Shown in pieces: positions 32,825 to 44,376 of a stretch of DNA of 64,000 nucleotides. Position 1 is the first letter of the stretch; each line of letters starts with the position of its first letter. The notes under the pieces were generated by a model. That model saw nothing but the letters and a program-made list of their open reading frames with translations, was not told the origin of the DNA and ran no database searches. The position numbers and the translations under genes are program-made. Source of the stretch: Aegilops tauschii subsp. strangulata (lineage: Eukaryota; Streptophyta; Magnoliopsida; Poales; Poaceae); NCBI RefSeq assembly GCF_002575655.3, contig NC_053039.3, positions 377,805,633 through 377,869,632 on the forward strand, read 5' to 3'.

Positions 32825-33415
32825 GAACCGTAAGAAAAGAAATCTAAATTCTATTATATTTCTGCGGTTATTTTCAATTTCGATGGTGGAAACGATTTAA
32901 GGATAAGTTGGAGGAATGCCTCGAAGATGTTTTATAAGCTTTAAAAAAAGTGGGTGGTTTGAGGTAGTGCATCATTTGCCTTTTATCTGAACACTTGCAG
33001 CCAAATTTTTTATCGCACTGTGAGTTGTTTTGTGCACATGCTGCGTTCTGTGTAGATATGGATGAGAAACTTCCGTGCCTACAACATTATTTGTGTCTGA
33101 CCCTGTCCGAGGATCCTGTGGCATGCTCTGATTTGTTTCAGAGTGTGGATGTTCCAATGCTGTGCATCGTGTGCTTCCGAGGCAGCAGAAGGTTGTACAC
33201 ATATGAACGTCTATGGGTGAAGATATCCTACCATATCTAGAACCTGTTTGATATGCAGATTAGTCAAGCTTTTGCAGAGCAGTCCTCATAAGCTGCAAGA
33301 TACATGCATGGTTTGTATGGTTCATTACTCATAACTAATCTATATGTCAAAACTTGGACAACTATTTAGCCCTTGAATTATCTTATAAATTGACAATGAT
33401 GATGTTTTGATGCAG
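32825..33415. other. Outer Helitron sequence with an unrecognised open frame
   Basis: An 81-codon frame (32995-33240) preceded by CTTGCAG reads FCVDMDEKLPCLQHYLCL and later VPMLCIVCFRG. It could be an exon of a further captured gene, but I do not recognise it. The rest is AT-rich without coding signal. Confidence 0.35.
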
Positions 33416-33726
33416 TCTGCAATTTTGGTTTTGTAGCAGCTGCTGTAGAACAGGATTTTATCCCATATCCAGAGAAGGTTCTTGAAATGAGGAAAGGCTT
33501 TATTGTGCTCGGCAAGGATGATGATTTTTGTGGATGAGCTAGGACTAGCAACAGCAGTTGGCGGAACCAGGATGGAAGTCATATTGCCTCCTTTTATTGA
33601 AGCTGCTATTTCAGTGAGTCCTAATTCCACTACTTCAGAGTTCAGACAACCAAAAGGCTTTAGCGCAATTATTTATGCTCTTCATATTTGCAGGGTTTTG
33701 GATTGGATTATAGCGAGCTAATGTAG
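33416..33726 (+). pseudogene. Captured importin-beta-like (IPO4/IPO5-type) fragment
   Basis: The first exon (33416-33613) reads CNFGFVAAAVEQDFIPYPEK, VLEMRKGFIVLGKDDD, then after a frame change TRMEVILPPFIEAAIS. It ends before GTGAGT. The next exon (33694-33726) starts after TTTGCAG and reads GFGLDYSELM before a stop. HEAT-repeat importins of the plant IPO4/5 group carry a closely similar order (EDFIPYLEKVLEMMKGF ... PPFIEAAISGFGLDYSELRE). The frameshift and stop break it. It is a small part of a protein of about 1,000 residues that carries cargo into the nucleus. Confidence 0.7.
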
Positions 33727-34046
33727 TACTAAGGGATAGAGACAACAAGGTCCACCTAGACCATAAATCACATTGTTTGTGACATCAGCACATCCAATTG
33801 TAACCGTAGTCCCTCATTTGTATGACGTTACAGCCAACATTTAACACCCACTGTTCGTAATATATACATGATATCCCCTGACCAAATTCAAATATATGGA
33901 ATCCCAAAATCAGTTCTGCAACTTGAGCAAGGTATGTGGTCATCTAACTTAATCCTTGCATACAGTAGAAGATCTATCCTACAAACATATATCATCTACT
34001 TTTCTGAATTTCACTGGCATCCCTTAGCTGTGTTTGTGGGTCGAAA
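33727..34046. other. Outer Helitron sequence up to the CACTA insertion point
   Basis: AT-rich, no gene seen. The last three bases (34044-34046, AAA) are the left copy of the CACTA target duplication. Confidence 0.6.
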
Positions 34047-35108
34047 CACTACAAAAAAATACACTTCCGTGGTGATACGTGCTTGTCATAGTAGGTCGCG
34101 TTTTTTGTCATGCATGTACATCCATGACGATTTTATGACAGAATCAAGATAGTCATACCTGTGTTGTCGTAGAAGTGTTCCATGACATTACCAAAATCAT
34201 CATCACGGAAGTGTCCACTTCCATGACGATAAATCGCGCGTCACAGAAGTGCTTTCGTCAAGGGTGACCGACACGTGGCATCCACCGTAACGGAACACCG
34301 TTAAGCTATCGGGTCGGGAAATAAATTTGGATCCGATAACCCGTTAACAGCCCCGACCAATGGGGATTTTCCACGTGTAAAATCATCATTGGCTGGAGGA
34401 AACACGTGTCGGCTCATTGTTGGGACAGATGTCATCTGCTCATTGGACCGAAGGCGCCTATGATACGGTGACATGTGGCACGGCCCAACAGAGGCCCATT
34501 CCCGTGGAAAGGCCGGCCCGTTTGACTTGGTCAAAAGGTGGCGGGCCGGCCCACAGAAAGCCTATTAACGGCCTGTTCGCATTAGCCCATTTACAGCCCG
34601 CTAACCCAGGGCCCGTTACGCCCTATCCGAATTAGGCCCAGTAGCATCATCTGGGCCGTCCAATATGATTCAGCCCGTTTTAACTTTCGGCCCATGTGTG
34701 GCCCATGACTTCTTTCGGCCCATATGAGGACCTTTGTAACTCTTGGCCCATTAACGGCCCATGGTGAAACTGGCCCGTAATGAACAGTGTATCACTTTAT
34801 ACCCATTAACGCCCCGTTATTCCATTGGGCCGTTTCCAGCCCAAGTTATCTTTCGGCCTTCTCAGGGCCCATTGATTCTTGGGCTCATTTGCAGCATTCG
34901 GTTACATACGGCCCGTTACTGTCATTTTTTGCTTGTGGGCCAAATTCAGCCCGTCGTTACAGTCGGCCCGTTTGCGGACCGTTAATACGTTGGGCCGTTT
35001 TCATGTAAAAAAACCCGTTGGGCTGTTTCCATAGAGTTATCAAATACGGCCTATTAACGGCCCGTTATGGTCCACGAATAGTACGACCCATGATTGGCGA
35101 AATGATGA
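34047..35108. repeat. Left terminal and subterminal region of the CACTA
   Basis: The first 280 bases hold many short GTCATGRA and GACGA words in both orientations (for example TCCATGACG, TCCACTTCCATGACG), likely TNPA-binding-type repeats. From about 34480 the words GGCCCGTTA, GGCCCATTA and GGGCCGTT recur in both orientations. Open frames through it are not genes. Confidence 0.75.
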
Positions 35109-35299
35109 TACGCCCCGTAGAAGGCCCATGGATCCTACGGCCCGTACGAGGCCCATGGATAGTACGGCCCGTAGAAGGCCCATGGATCGTACGGCCCGTA
35201 GAAGGCCCATGGACCCTAAGGCCCGTATAGAAGGCCGATGGATCCTACGGCCGGACGAAGGCCCATGGATCATACGGCCTACAGGAGGCCCATGGTTAC
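35109..35299 (+). repeat. Tandem repeat, 27-bp unit, seven copies
   Basis: Unit of the form TACGGCCCGTAGAAGGCCC plus ATGGATC (27 bp), with one unit of 29 bp. Copies differ at a few bases. It belongs to the CACTA subterminal region and is rich in GGCCCGTA and GGCCCAT words, which would be good protein-binding sites. Confidence 0.88.
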
Positions 35300-35621
35300 A
35301 ACAGTCCGTGTGTTGCCATGATTATTTTGGCCTAGTTACCAAAAATAGGCTACTGTGGCCACTAAAAAAAACAGAAAGAGAACTGCAGTGACTACAAGCA
35401 AACAGCTAAACAAGACAATAAGGAAATAAATAAGCAAGCAATTAACGCTAGCCTATTACCGCTATTACACATATTACATCCACTGGGCATCAAAGTTCGC
35501 CACCAGTGCAAATATAGGAAACAAAGCAGCACATTACATACACTGGCCGTCAAAATTGGCCACCAGTGCAAATAAACGCGGCAGCAAAACAAGAGTATAA
35601 CTGAAACAACTTCAGAAGAGC
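35300..35621 (-). other. 3' flank of the TNPA-like gene with a duplicated segment
   Basis: Likely 3' untranslated sequence of the minus-strand TNPA-like gene. A segment of about 45 bases (ACATTACATCCACTGGGC... and ACATTACATACACTGGCC...) is present twice, at about 35470 and 35532. Confidence 0.5.
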
Positions 35622-37676
35622 TCAAGAAACGTTATCCTGGGTATCCACCATGCTGGCAATAAGCTTAGCAAGCTGATTAGCTTTGTCCTGTTTGGCGCTA
35701 AAATCCTCCAACGCTTGCTGTTGCACCAGAAAGTATGCATCTGAATGCTCCAGGGACTTCCGCAGTCCTTCCGCTTCTTGTCGCAGCACAGCTGATCGAT
35801 GTCTTTCAGCTTGTAGTTGAGACTCAAGAAACCGAACTGATTCAGACAGTGAGTTTGAATAGCTTGTGCAAGCGGTAGTGGCCAGTAACTCGAACACTAA
35901 ACCAAGACAGGACTTTGGGGTTGTCTCGCTGTCTTCAAGATAGTCTTCCTTAGCTGTTTTATCAGCTTTGTTGGAGACCAACAAGGATGTGTCACTATTT
36001 TGAACCTTATCTGCATTACTTCCTTTAACATTGCTTAATAAGGCACCCTTCCCCAATATTCTGTCAGCATTCTAAAAGAAGAAACAAGCAGACACATAAC
36101 AAGTTTAGCATGTACTAGTATATGAAACTCATTTCGGTGAACCAGTTCATTAGTAAGGTGGACAGGATTAAACTACCGAGTCTTCTATTGCCAAGTACTA
36201 GTACATAATAAAAGCATCAAACAAACATATATCTATGTCCTATGGTCACTGCATTGTCTTGCCAAATCAAAATAGAGACACGGTTCAAATCATATCAGTT
36301 CAAGACAAAGCAGCAGTGAAAGAATACAAAGCATGGGAAACTACACGACACAACAAGATTTCAGATGGGTACCACGGGTCTACATATACAACAACACTAT
36401 TGGCTCTGTTGTGATGCTAGTAATGCGCATGATATGAAAGTCAACTGTATACACAATTGAAATTGAAATCAACAAAGCTATTGATAAGAGCAAACCTGTT
36501 AAAAAACATGCGTGAACATACCTGCTGTGCCACTGGAGTTTCGATTGGATCCTTCAATTTAAAAATAAATTTGTATGAGTAAATACAGTGATATAAGAGC
36601 AAAGCAATCATAGTTAAAAAAGGAGCGCCTAAGCGAGCGCTTAAGCGCGCCTAGGCTCTAGGCGTTGGCAAAACGCATTGCGCATAACTACGCATAATCT
36701 GTGCATAACTGCGCATAAGCATGCGCTTTGGTCAATAAAGCGCAAGGCGGTGGCAAAACGCACAATTAACGCCTAGCGCTTTTTCGAACTATGATAGCAA
36801 TGGAATCTTAAATTAGAACAGTTGTTCTTTAGGTTTAGGCACTTGTTCTACATGAACAGAGTACAGTAAGACGCAAGAATATAATACTTAAAAATAGAAA
36901 ATGAGCTCATAGACCTTACCACATTCTTGGTTCGGGACCAGTACAGAACAAGGCGTTCTCAGTCATCGTCCAGTAAATGTGTCTCAGGAGAACGTACGGG
37001 AATTTGATGAGTTTCTTTGCCGGTGAAGTACGTTTTCTTCAGGTAATTCCGATACTGCCACCAAGCATTCTTGAAGATAGCAGAGGTATTAGTACAGGTT
37101 ACCTCATCCCGAGTTTCCAAATCGGTCCTTCTCTATAGAGAAAAATGGGAAAATTTGCTGTATTATAACCATCATGGAGGTAGGATGTATGGGACGAAGC
37201 AAAGTAATTGCCATGAATAACATTACTTACACATAACTCCTGGACAAACACCTGCAACTGGCATTTTCCTTCATCTTCGGTATAATATTTCCAAGATGGA
37301 AAGATACGTACATACGATTTAACAACATCAAATGTGATAGATGCTAAAGTACGACTAGCTGGTTGTGCTTCCTCCACAGGAATAGACGTACTAACTGGTG
37401 GAGTTGGGGTTCGCCGTGATAGTACTGGCCCTTTGGGCACTGGAGCTGCCTTACTAACTGCTCTTGTTTGGGAGCTCTGTGACGGAGATGGTGCTGTGTC
37501 AACAAGAACTGGGTTACTATCGGCTGGGGTTGGGGTTAGATTGGGTGAAGCTGGTTCTCTGTCCATCGCAGTAGGCGTACAATCTGCGAGAGTTTGGGTT
37601 ATGTGTGGTAGGGCTGGTTCTTGTGCATGTACAACCGGGGTGCTATGTCCACCAAGAGGTAGCACTGTTTTGATTT
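35622..37676 (-). pseudogene. CACTA TNPA-like (Ptta/En/Spm-type) gene, four exons, broken
   Basis: Exons on the minus strand: about 37676-37231 (proline/serine/threonine-rich, then ITFDVVKSYVRIFPSWKYY, ending before GTAAGT); 37132-36920 (after CTATAG; DLETRDEVT, NAWWQYRNYLKKTYF, HQIPVRSPETHLLDDD, ending RTKNV before GTAAGG); about 36555-36526 (DPIETPVAQQ before GTATGT); 36073-35622 (NADRILGKGALL to a heptad-like SVRFLESQLQAERHRSA and VDTQDNVS stop). The AWWQYRNYLKK motif and C-terminal coiled coil fit the plant Ptta/En/Spm protein, which binds subterminal repeats. In exon 2, TGA at 36959-36961 replaces the expected Trp of DDDW, so the protein is truncated. Upstream exons probably lie at 38200-40400. 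Confidence 0.75.
36609..36795. mobile_element. Possible MITE with CATAGTT ends, rich in GCGC words
   Basis: It starts CATAGTTAAAAAAGGAGCGC and ends GCGCTTTTTCGAACTATGAT, so the ends are imperfect inverted repeats. It is flanked by AGCAAT on both sides (36603-36608 and 36796-36801). Inside are GCGCATAACTACGCATA-like repeats. It lies in an intron of the TNPA-like gene. I do not recognise the family. Confidence 0.5.
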
Positions 37677-37839
37677 GAAGACCGTGTTTTTAGTCCACTA
37701 GATACTGGCATCAGCCGCTCCAATTCAAATGGCTGATAAACAGGAAACATGGTTGAATGTACAGACATTGTATGAGAGACAGATGCAATAAATAGTGTGG
37801 AAAAAAGAGGGCATGAAAAAGTTGACATGTATATTGTTT

Positions 37840-38560
37840 AACTAAAACGGATAGCATGACATAATTTCACATATATGATGTCTATCTAAACTGGATAGCA
37901 TAGCATAACATAATTCAAAGATATGATGAATAACTAAACAGGATCGCATGACATAATTCACCTACATGTTATCTAAGTAATCAGGATCACATCATTTAAT
38001 TCACATATGTGATTTATATGCTAAACAGAGGGCATTCGATATGATGTCTGAACTAAGAACATGGTGTTGAATATTGTGTATATGATGTCTAAACTATGCA
38101 ATGCAAGACACTGTATGCATGATATGAGCAGTATAACCCTGCCAAGTTAGATATACACCTCAGTGGGGGAATAGGACTAGTCATCTATCTCTGAATCCAT
38201 CTCTGAGGAGCTACCGGGACCCAACAAGAGATCTGCTTCGACAGGTAGCACTGTCTGCTCTGAAGGCCTTGTTTTCACTCCAGATTTTTCCATCTCCTAC
38301 CCAAATGGCTGATTCACAGGAAGAGTAGTTTAATGTACAAACATTGTCGACAAATGGAAATGTAATGAAGAAAAGGATGGGCAAGATATCATTCAAATAT
38401 ATGATGCCTGGTTAAACAGGATGACGTTGCACATTTCACATATATTATGGCTGGCTAAAAGACATGAGACTGCATAATTCCCATATATGATATAGAAACT
38501 AAACAGGTGGCATTACAGAACATGTCTAAACTAAGCAGATGACATATATGATGTCAAAAG
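37840..38560. repeat. Degenerate 45-60-bp repeats in TNPA introns
   Basis: GGATAGCATGACATAATTCAC, cut short in some copies, followed by ATATATGATGTCTAAAC, recurs at about 37849, 37892, 37941 and 37983 and again, more weakly, at 38395-38560. A copy of the exon border TGCTACCTSTYGRWG lies at about 38250 (minus strand), so exon and intron units were duplicated together. Confidence 0.6.
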
Positions 38561-39660
38561 TAGGCACTGGAAGGCAACGTATGCATGATATGACTAACAT
38601 CATCATGCCAAGGTAGAGAAAACACCTTGGGGGGTAAATAGGAGTGGTCAGCGGCGTCTGAATCCGCCTCAGAACAGATATCTTCCTATGGATTACAATC
38701 TGGAGAGGGGTGGGGAGGGTTTGCCATTGAACCCACCATGGAGCGATGTCTGCATGACCGTGTATTGCCGCGCAAAACTCTTCTCTTTTTCTCTACATGT
38801 TCAGCATGACTGTGTACAATATCTGACATGCATACGAAAAAAATATGGTGAGATTATGTAAGGAGAGCATGCAGAAATTTAGAGTGATGGTAACAACCAG
38901 TGGATCGACGTTTTTCGGTTGAACCAAAATAGCCCTAATGGATCGACGTGAATGTATAGTAATAAGTGATGCAACAAGTGTACAACCTCTTTGCCGTAGC
39001 CGTGTCGACCTCAGCATCATTGGGTTGGTCGCTAAAGCAGTTGAGGTAGAGGTGGCTGTCGGAGGTGTGGAGGAAGATCTGAGGAATCTGTAGATGGCGT
39101 CCAGGGCACTGCTCTGTTGTGATGGATCGTTCTGTTGTTGGAGCAGCTCCGGTGAGCCGTAAGACGTCAAGGCTGAAGCAGCACAAGATAGACATCGTCA
39201 ATCTCAAGTGGGATTCTAATAGCATCTCCAATAGATGATGTAAAATGGATGTAAAATTAACATCACCAAAAACCACCTAACTACAACAGATGAGGTAAAA
39301 ACTGTTGACTCTGAACTTAACTGCCGAAACTGAAATTTACTGTGGAATCTGAATGCTACTGTCGAAACTGAACGCAATGGTAGCAGAGAGGCACTTGACA
39401 TGTAGTTTAGGGAGGGCCTATAGTTCATCTTCAACCTGCACCCCCCTGAGCCGCCAGCCACCACCGACCGAACCGCCGGCTCTAGCGCCGCCTCGCTGCA
39501 CCGGAACAACTAACCACCGCCGCCCCGGCCAGCCCTCTAGGCCCCCCGCCCCCACCCTGAACCCTAAGATAGATAGTGGGGTACCTCTCCGGCGAGCCCC
39601 CGTCCCCGCTGCGGATGGTTCTTCCTTAACTCCGGCGAGCCCCCCAACCCCTGAAAATAA
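38561..39660 (-). pseudogene. Upstream exon remnants of the TNPA-like gene
   Basis: On the minus strand, a piece near 39000 reads DQPNDAEVDTATAKRLYT, and a similar piece at 39990-40060 reads DSSDEVEAYSAPPKRLYTH, so one exon has been duplicated. Between them are AT-rich introns and a GC-rich piece (39420-39655). No continuous reading frame. Their role as 5' exons or 5' leader of the TNPA transcript is inferred from strand and position. Confidence 0.4.
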
Positions 39661-40400
39661 TTGACTCAAAAGTTGATTCAGTCGACTGAAGTGTGGCTTA
39701 ATCGGAGCAGAGCATCAGCACGAGCGAGGGGGAGAGCAGCAGCAGCAGCTGGGCGAGCGAGCGATCGAGCGAGAGCCGGAGCAGCAGCAGCAGTGCGAGC
39801 GAGCGAGCGAGAGCTGGAGCAGCAGCAGCAGATCCGGCTGGTATGGACGCCGCCGCCGAAGGGGCCTCGCACTGGGGGAGAGCCGCCGTGGAGATGTCGC
39901 CCGCGGCGCCGGCTTAAAGGTAGCCGCTCCATGGGGGTGCAGGATGGAGCACCGTCGGCGCCGGGAGGTCGAGTTAAGGAGAAGGTGCGATGCAATGAGT
40001 GTACAACCTCTTTGGTGGCGCCGAGTAGGCCTCGACTTCGTCCGAGGAGTCGGTGAGGATGCTGCGGTTCCGGTGGAGCAGGTTAAGGCGGCCGATTGGG
40101 GATGGAGCAGCCGCAATAGACGAGGCGATCGTCGGAGCAGCTCCTTGGAGGTGGAGGACGGGGCGGCTGAACCGGCGGGACGGCGAGATGGACGACGGAT
40201 CCTCATCCGGGGAGGTGGACGAGGGACGTCGAGCTGTTGCGGTGGACGATGTCGTCGGGGAAGAGGCTCCGGCTGGGCAGCGGTGACGTGGCGGACGGAG
40301 AAGGGTGGGGTTTCGCGGCTGGAGCGGAGAGGTTATGGCGGCCTGGGATTTCGAATGGCGAAAAGGGGGCGATGGGAGGGGGTGAAGCATGACTTAGGGA
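39661..40400 (-). other. GC-rich block, likely 5' part of the TNPA transcription unit
   Basis: Overlapping open frames occur on both strands, which is expected of GC-rich sequence and does not support any one of them. It contains two related blocks of CAG and CGAG repeats (39735-39785 and 39786-39832). The minus-strand KRLYTHCIA motif (39985-40015) matches the duplicated exon at about 38990. Confidence 0.4.
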
Positions 40401-40788
40401 CGCGCTTGTCCAAAATGTAGGGTGTGATATAAAAGTACCCCCACCGATTTGAACTAGCAGCCCTTTCGGCTCAGGGTTAGAAGGGGGATTTCACGTGTCG
40501 GGATTTGGCAGCTGGAGGGAGTTTTCACGCGCGTTGTAATTTCGGGATAGCAAGGCGCGGGTTGTGAAGGCGCCAGTTTTGGGAGCACGATATCTGAATT
40601 TTCGGGATATAACAAGACGCGGGTTGAATTTTAGGGACAAGCCTAATGTGTAGTAATATTATACTTGTACGTACCAAATCAATTCGCACTTCCCTCAACC
40701 AAAAAGAAAACGAAAAAAATAAAACTATTCACACCACACAAAGAGAGAGTCTTGCCCCGTTTTACTATACAAATGCTATTCAAAGCTA
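40401..40788. other. CACTA interior, no gene seen
   Basis: Contains two related phrases, TTTCGGGATAGCAAGGCGCGG and TTTTCGGGATATAACAAGACG-type sequence (40550-40625), which are short direct repeats. Otherwise nothing. Confidence 0.5.
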
Positions 40789-41025
40789 CTCCCTCCTTCC
40801 ATCTATATAGGGCCTAATGCGTTTTTTGATGCTAACTTTGACCAAATATTAGAGCAATGATATATGACATGCAACTTACACAAAGCACACCGTTAAATTC
40901 GTCTGTGAAAGGTTCTTTCAATGATATAATTTTCACATTGTGCATGTCATGTACTATTAATCTTGTCAATAGTCAAAGGCGGTCTTAAAAATCTCATTAC
41001 GCCCTATATAGATGGAAGGAGGGAG
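40789..41025. mobile_element. Stowaway-type MITE, 237 bp
   Basis: Inverted ends CTCCCTCCTTCCATCTATAT and its reverse complement, each flanked by TA (40787-40788, 41026-41027). Stowaway MITEs are Tc1/mariner-derived and insert at TA. It is complete and can fold into a long hairpin over its ends. Confidence 0.9.
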
Positions 41026-41027
41026 TA

Positions 41028-42940
41028 TGAATCCATGTTATGTCCGATTAAATTTTTTCGCTTGCTGTATAATGCATGTAACCTACTCATACCAACATTT
41101 TAGTGCATTCCAAATGTCTAAACTACCGCCGCAATTGGAACTAAATTTGAATTCGTTTCTCTATTTCAATAAGAATCTACAATCATGATTGTTGCCAACT
41201 TCAACCATCATAGTTTCCTTGCTATCCGCCAGATATAAATCGGACGGCCTATAATGCAGGATGGCAGGCACACCATCATCAACAACTCCGTTTTTTTATA
41301 AGAGTAGAGATAAAATATATTAAATGTAGTATAACATGTTCATAACCACACCATGTGTATCACCGTTATATATATTCACACATGCGTCGGTTTGAAACAC
41401 TATGATAAATTCTTCAAATATTCGAATTCGCTTTTTATAATGAAGTATATATGATCTCTATTTGTCTTTTACACCCACACAACCCTCTATCTTTGTAGCT
41501 AGCGCTAACTTTCTCTTGTGCATGCACACGCCCGCATCCCTCTCACCCTCCCTCAGCATTCTCTAGCTCCATCACGCAAATTCGTCTTTTCACTTTAGGT
41601 CGTTCACCCATGGTGTGTGTAGGCCCCCCAGCTCCTTCTTTACGGCACACATTGATCGATATGCCTCTCTAGCCAGGTGTGCCTAGCACAAACACAAGCT
41701 TCCCCTCTTCTCTTGTCACCGTCCATGCCTCACTCCCACCACTCTTTTCATCGTTCTTGTACTCGCACACTCCTCCCCCTCGATATAGTATGCCTCTCGT
41801 ACCACCTCCTACATGCATCCCTCTCTCTCTATCCTTCTCCTCGTGCCTCATTTGCTTCTAACACACACATGCATGTATACCGATCAATCTCCCAACATAT
41901 ACCTAGATCGACTTTAACTACCCCCCCATCGATCGACGTACCTCACAAGTTATGTCTCTCCTTCCTCTAACAAAGGGCGATTGATCTTCCTATGTAGTTA
42001 CGTTTGCTTACCACAGCCACATCGTCCCCCCTCATCATTCGTGCATGCCTCCTGACCCGTCTCTCACACGCACGTGCACAGAAAACAAGCAGCCATCTCC
42101 TCTCTTATTGATATTGCGGGCGTGCTCTCCGTTTGTCTAGCAAGCCTATCCCACCATTTGTTAGAAGCAACTCCACTACCACCCCCTCCAACACTCTAGC
42201 TCTGTCTCTCTCCCAACCTTATTCCTCTCCTACACATATGCATGGATGCCGATCGATCTCCCTTAATACATGAGGCAGATCGATCTCCTTAATACATGAG
42301 GTAGGCCTCTCTCCTCCTCCACACATATACCAGCCATTGTACCTCTATAGTTAATTGGGCCTCCCTCTTCCCCCACCACACACCGATAGTCGAGCGCTGC
42401 AGGTAGGTATCCATGCCACAGAGACAAACTGCACATGTCCCATCTCACGTTCCAGTAGGCCAGCCACTCTATATCTTTGACGTGGGCACACACAAATTCG
42501 ATGGCACTCTTTATCGATCGCGCGCGCACACACACACATCATCCCTCTCTTTGATTCTATGGACACCTCAAGCCGATGATACCTCCACTCTCTTCTCGTG
42601 GATTGCCTCCTCTATATATATGTTATATCCAGGACTCTATTTCACAGACATTGCATATGTTACATTTTTTGATTGACCCCCCCCCCCCCAAAAACTCTCA
42701 AGAACCCACACACTATATCTCTCTAGGTTTGTATCTCTCTCACACAACCCCACGTAGGTGGTGCACATATACAAGAAGAGAATAGGTGCACCATGCACGT
42801 ACTCACGCTTCGTGCCCAGCCACACCCGCGTGGGTACACGGTGGAGCTCATTTCTTTACGAAATGGCAGACCACGTGCTAATTTGAACGCCTGTAGCTGT
42901 TGTTTACCTAGGGAGGTCGTGTACCACGCGTGCACGAAAC
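41028..42940. other. CACTA interior, CT-rich filler
   Basis: From about 41470 to 42740 the plus strand is strongly pyrimidine-rich, with scattered ACACACGCAC, CATGCATG and GATCGATCTCC words. CGATCTCC(C)TTAATACATGAGG is directly repeated at about 42258 and 42283. A run of 13 C lies near 42677. Open frames up to about 97 codons are low-complexity and unsupported. Confidence 0.55.
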
Positions 42941-43440
42941 AAAGTTCGACTTGACGCGTTGCCGCGTTATTTTTAAATAAAGTTATAGCGCTTAATGTCA
43001 CGTACACAGAATATAAAACGATTTTTATGGAGAAAAAGGTAGTCCGCTCACTATATACAATGGAGCCTGCCTGCCTGGTTTGTCGCTCTTCAGAGTATCT
43101 CACACAGGGCTGCGGTGGCCTCTCTCTCTCTCTCTCACCGTTGGTCACTGATCCGGCCGCATCCCGTCCGCCGGGGAAAGGGAGTGCGGTGGCCTCTCTC
43201 TCTCTCACCGTTGGTCACTGATCCGGCCGCATCCCGTCCGCCGGGGGAAAGGGAGGAAGTGCATCGTTTCTCTGTTTGACGGCGCCGAGGCAACACATCC
43301 TGATCTGCGGTACACGCCGTTCTCTCTGACCAAGCTCCGGCGCGGCAGGGCCTACGCCACCTGCTTGCAGATTCCGCCCGCCGCCGCTCACCTAGTTACA
43401 TCCCGACGACCTCCAGGTATCCCCTCCGGCCTTGCTCCAC
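42941..43440 (+). repeat. Exon-like block A with promoter-like start, one of three related copies
   Basis: Order: TTAATGTCACGTACACAGAATATAAAA, TATATACA, CTCTCTC, CATCCCGTCCGCCGGGGAAAGGGAG, and an end ACATCCCGACGACCTCCAGG before TAT. Similar order appears at 46905-47210 and 48640-49090. A 65-bp piece (GGTGGCCTCTCTC... to GGGAAAGGGAG) is itself duplicated here (43113-43187 and 43189-43254). It looks like the promoter and first exon of a captured gene that was copied inside the CACTA. The product is unrecognised. Confidence 0.5.
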
Positions 43441-44376
43441 TGCCCGTCTTCCCACGTCGCTGCATGTGGATCTTCCATAGTTCTTTGCCCAAAACGTAGC
43501 TCGTCCGGCGTACTGTCCATATTGCATTCTCGTCCTCACACCATTTTAGACAAACACAACCGTGTTGTTATCTTCCCTTAGGACAAGGAATATGCTTCTT
43601 TTTTGTCGTCGCATGTGTCATCAACTGTTATTGGCCAGTAATTGTTTCCTTTCTACTCTTGCTATTGCGACCTTTTGGTGAACTGCACAAATCACTTTTT
43701 TCTTAAGAGTGTTTTGTGCAGTTGTACTAAAATGTCACATGGGCAACGTCTCTACATTTCAGTGCGACTGCACAAAGGGAGATTGGTTTTGCTCTATCCT
43801 CCTCATCCAACTCCGAGCCTAATCTTCTCCAACTAGTTAGTCTTAAGAGAGACTGCAAAGGTGACCGGCCTCTATTTGTGTGTTTATTGTTTCATCAGCA
43901 GTCCTCTATTATCGTAATCACACTTAATATCTTTGGAACAGGGACGCTCAGCTCTATTTTAGTGGAACTGCACAAAATGATCGGAATGTTGCATGCTCCA
44001 GACAACTACTTTTTTTCCCAACATGCCTTGTTGATTTAGACAGAGCTGGGGGGACGTTGCTGCCAATGAAAGCATGGATCAATTTTAATTTAACACCTTC
44101 TCACAACTCTGTCTTCAGTTGTGATGTAATTATTAGCTCTGATCTGCTAATAATTGACATGCATTAGCAAGGAAGTTAGTTTTTTATTGTTTCCGAAAGA
44201 GCATCGACGGCAAGACACGCGAAACAAAAGCTGAAAGCTCACACCATTGTACAATTTCATGTCGCTGGAAAATTATTTGTATAGTACGTCAATTATGTAA
44301 ACAAATGATGGAAGCTTGATAGCATTGCCAGAAGCCTCTTCATCATCCGGGTCCATGTGCCATGCACAAAATTATA
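43441..44376. other. CACTA interior with hairpin-like GCACAAA motifs
   Basis: TTTTGTGCAGTTGTAC (43713) and GTGCGACTGCACAAAGG (43763), and TTTTAGTGGAACTGCACAAAA (43956) match motifs near 47380 and 49845-51190. No gene is supported. Confidence 0.45.

Noticed and set aside
39661..40420. Four long overlapping frames (up to 163 codons)
   Set aside because: GC-rich sequence on both strands with triplet-like CAG and CGAG repeats; only the short KRLYT motif has support as a duplicated exon.
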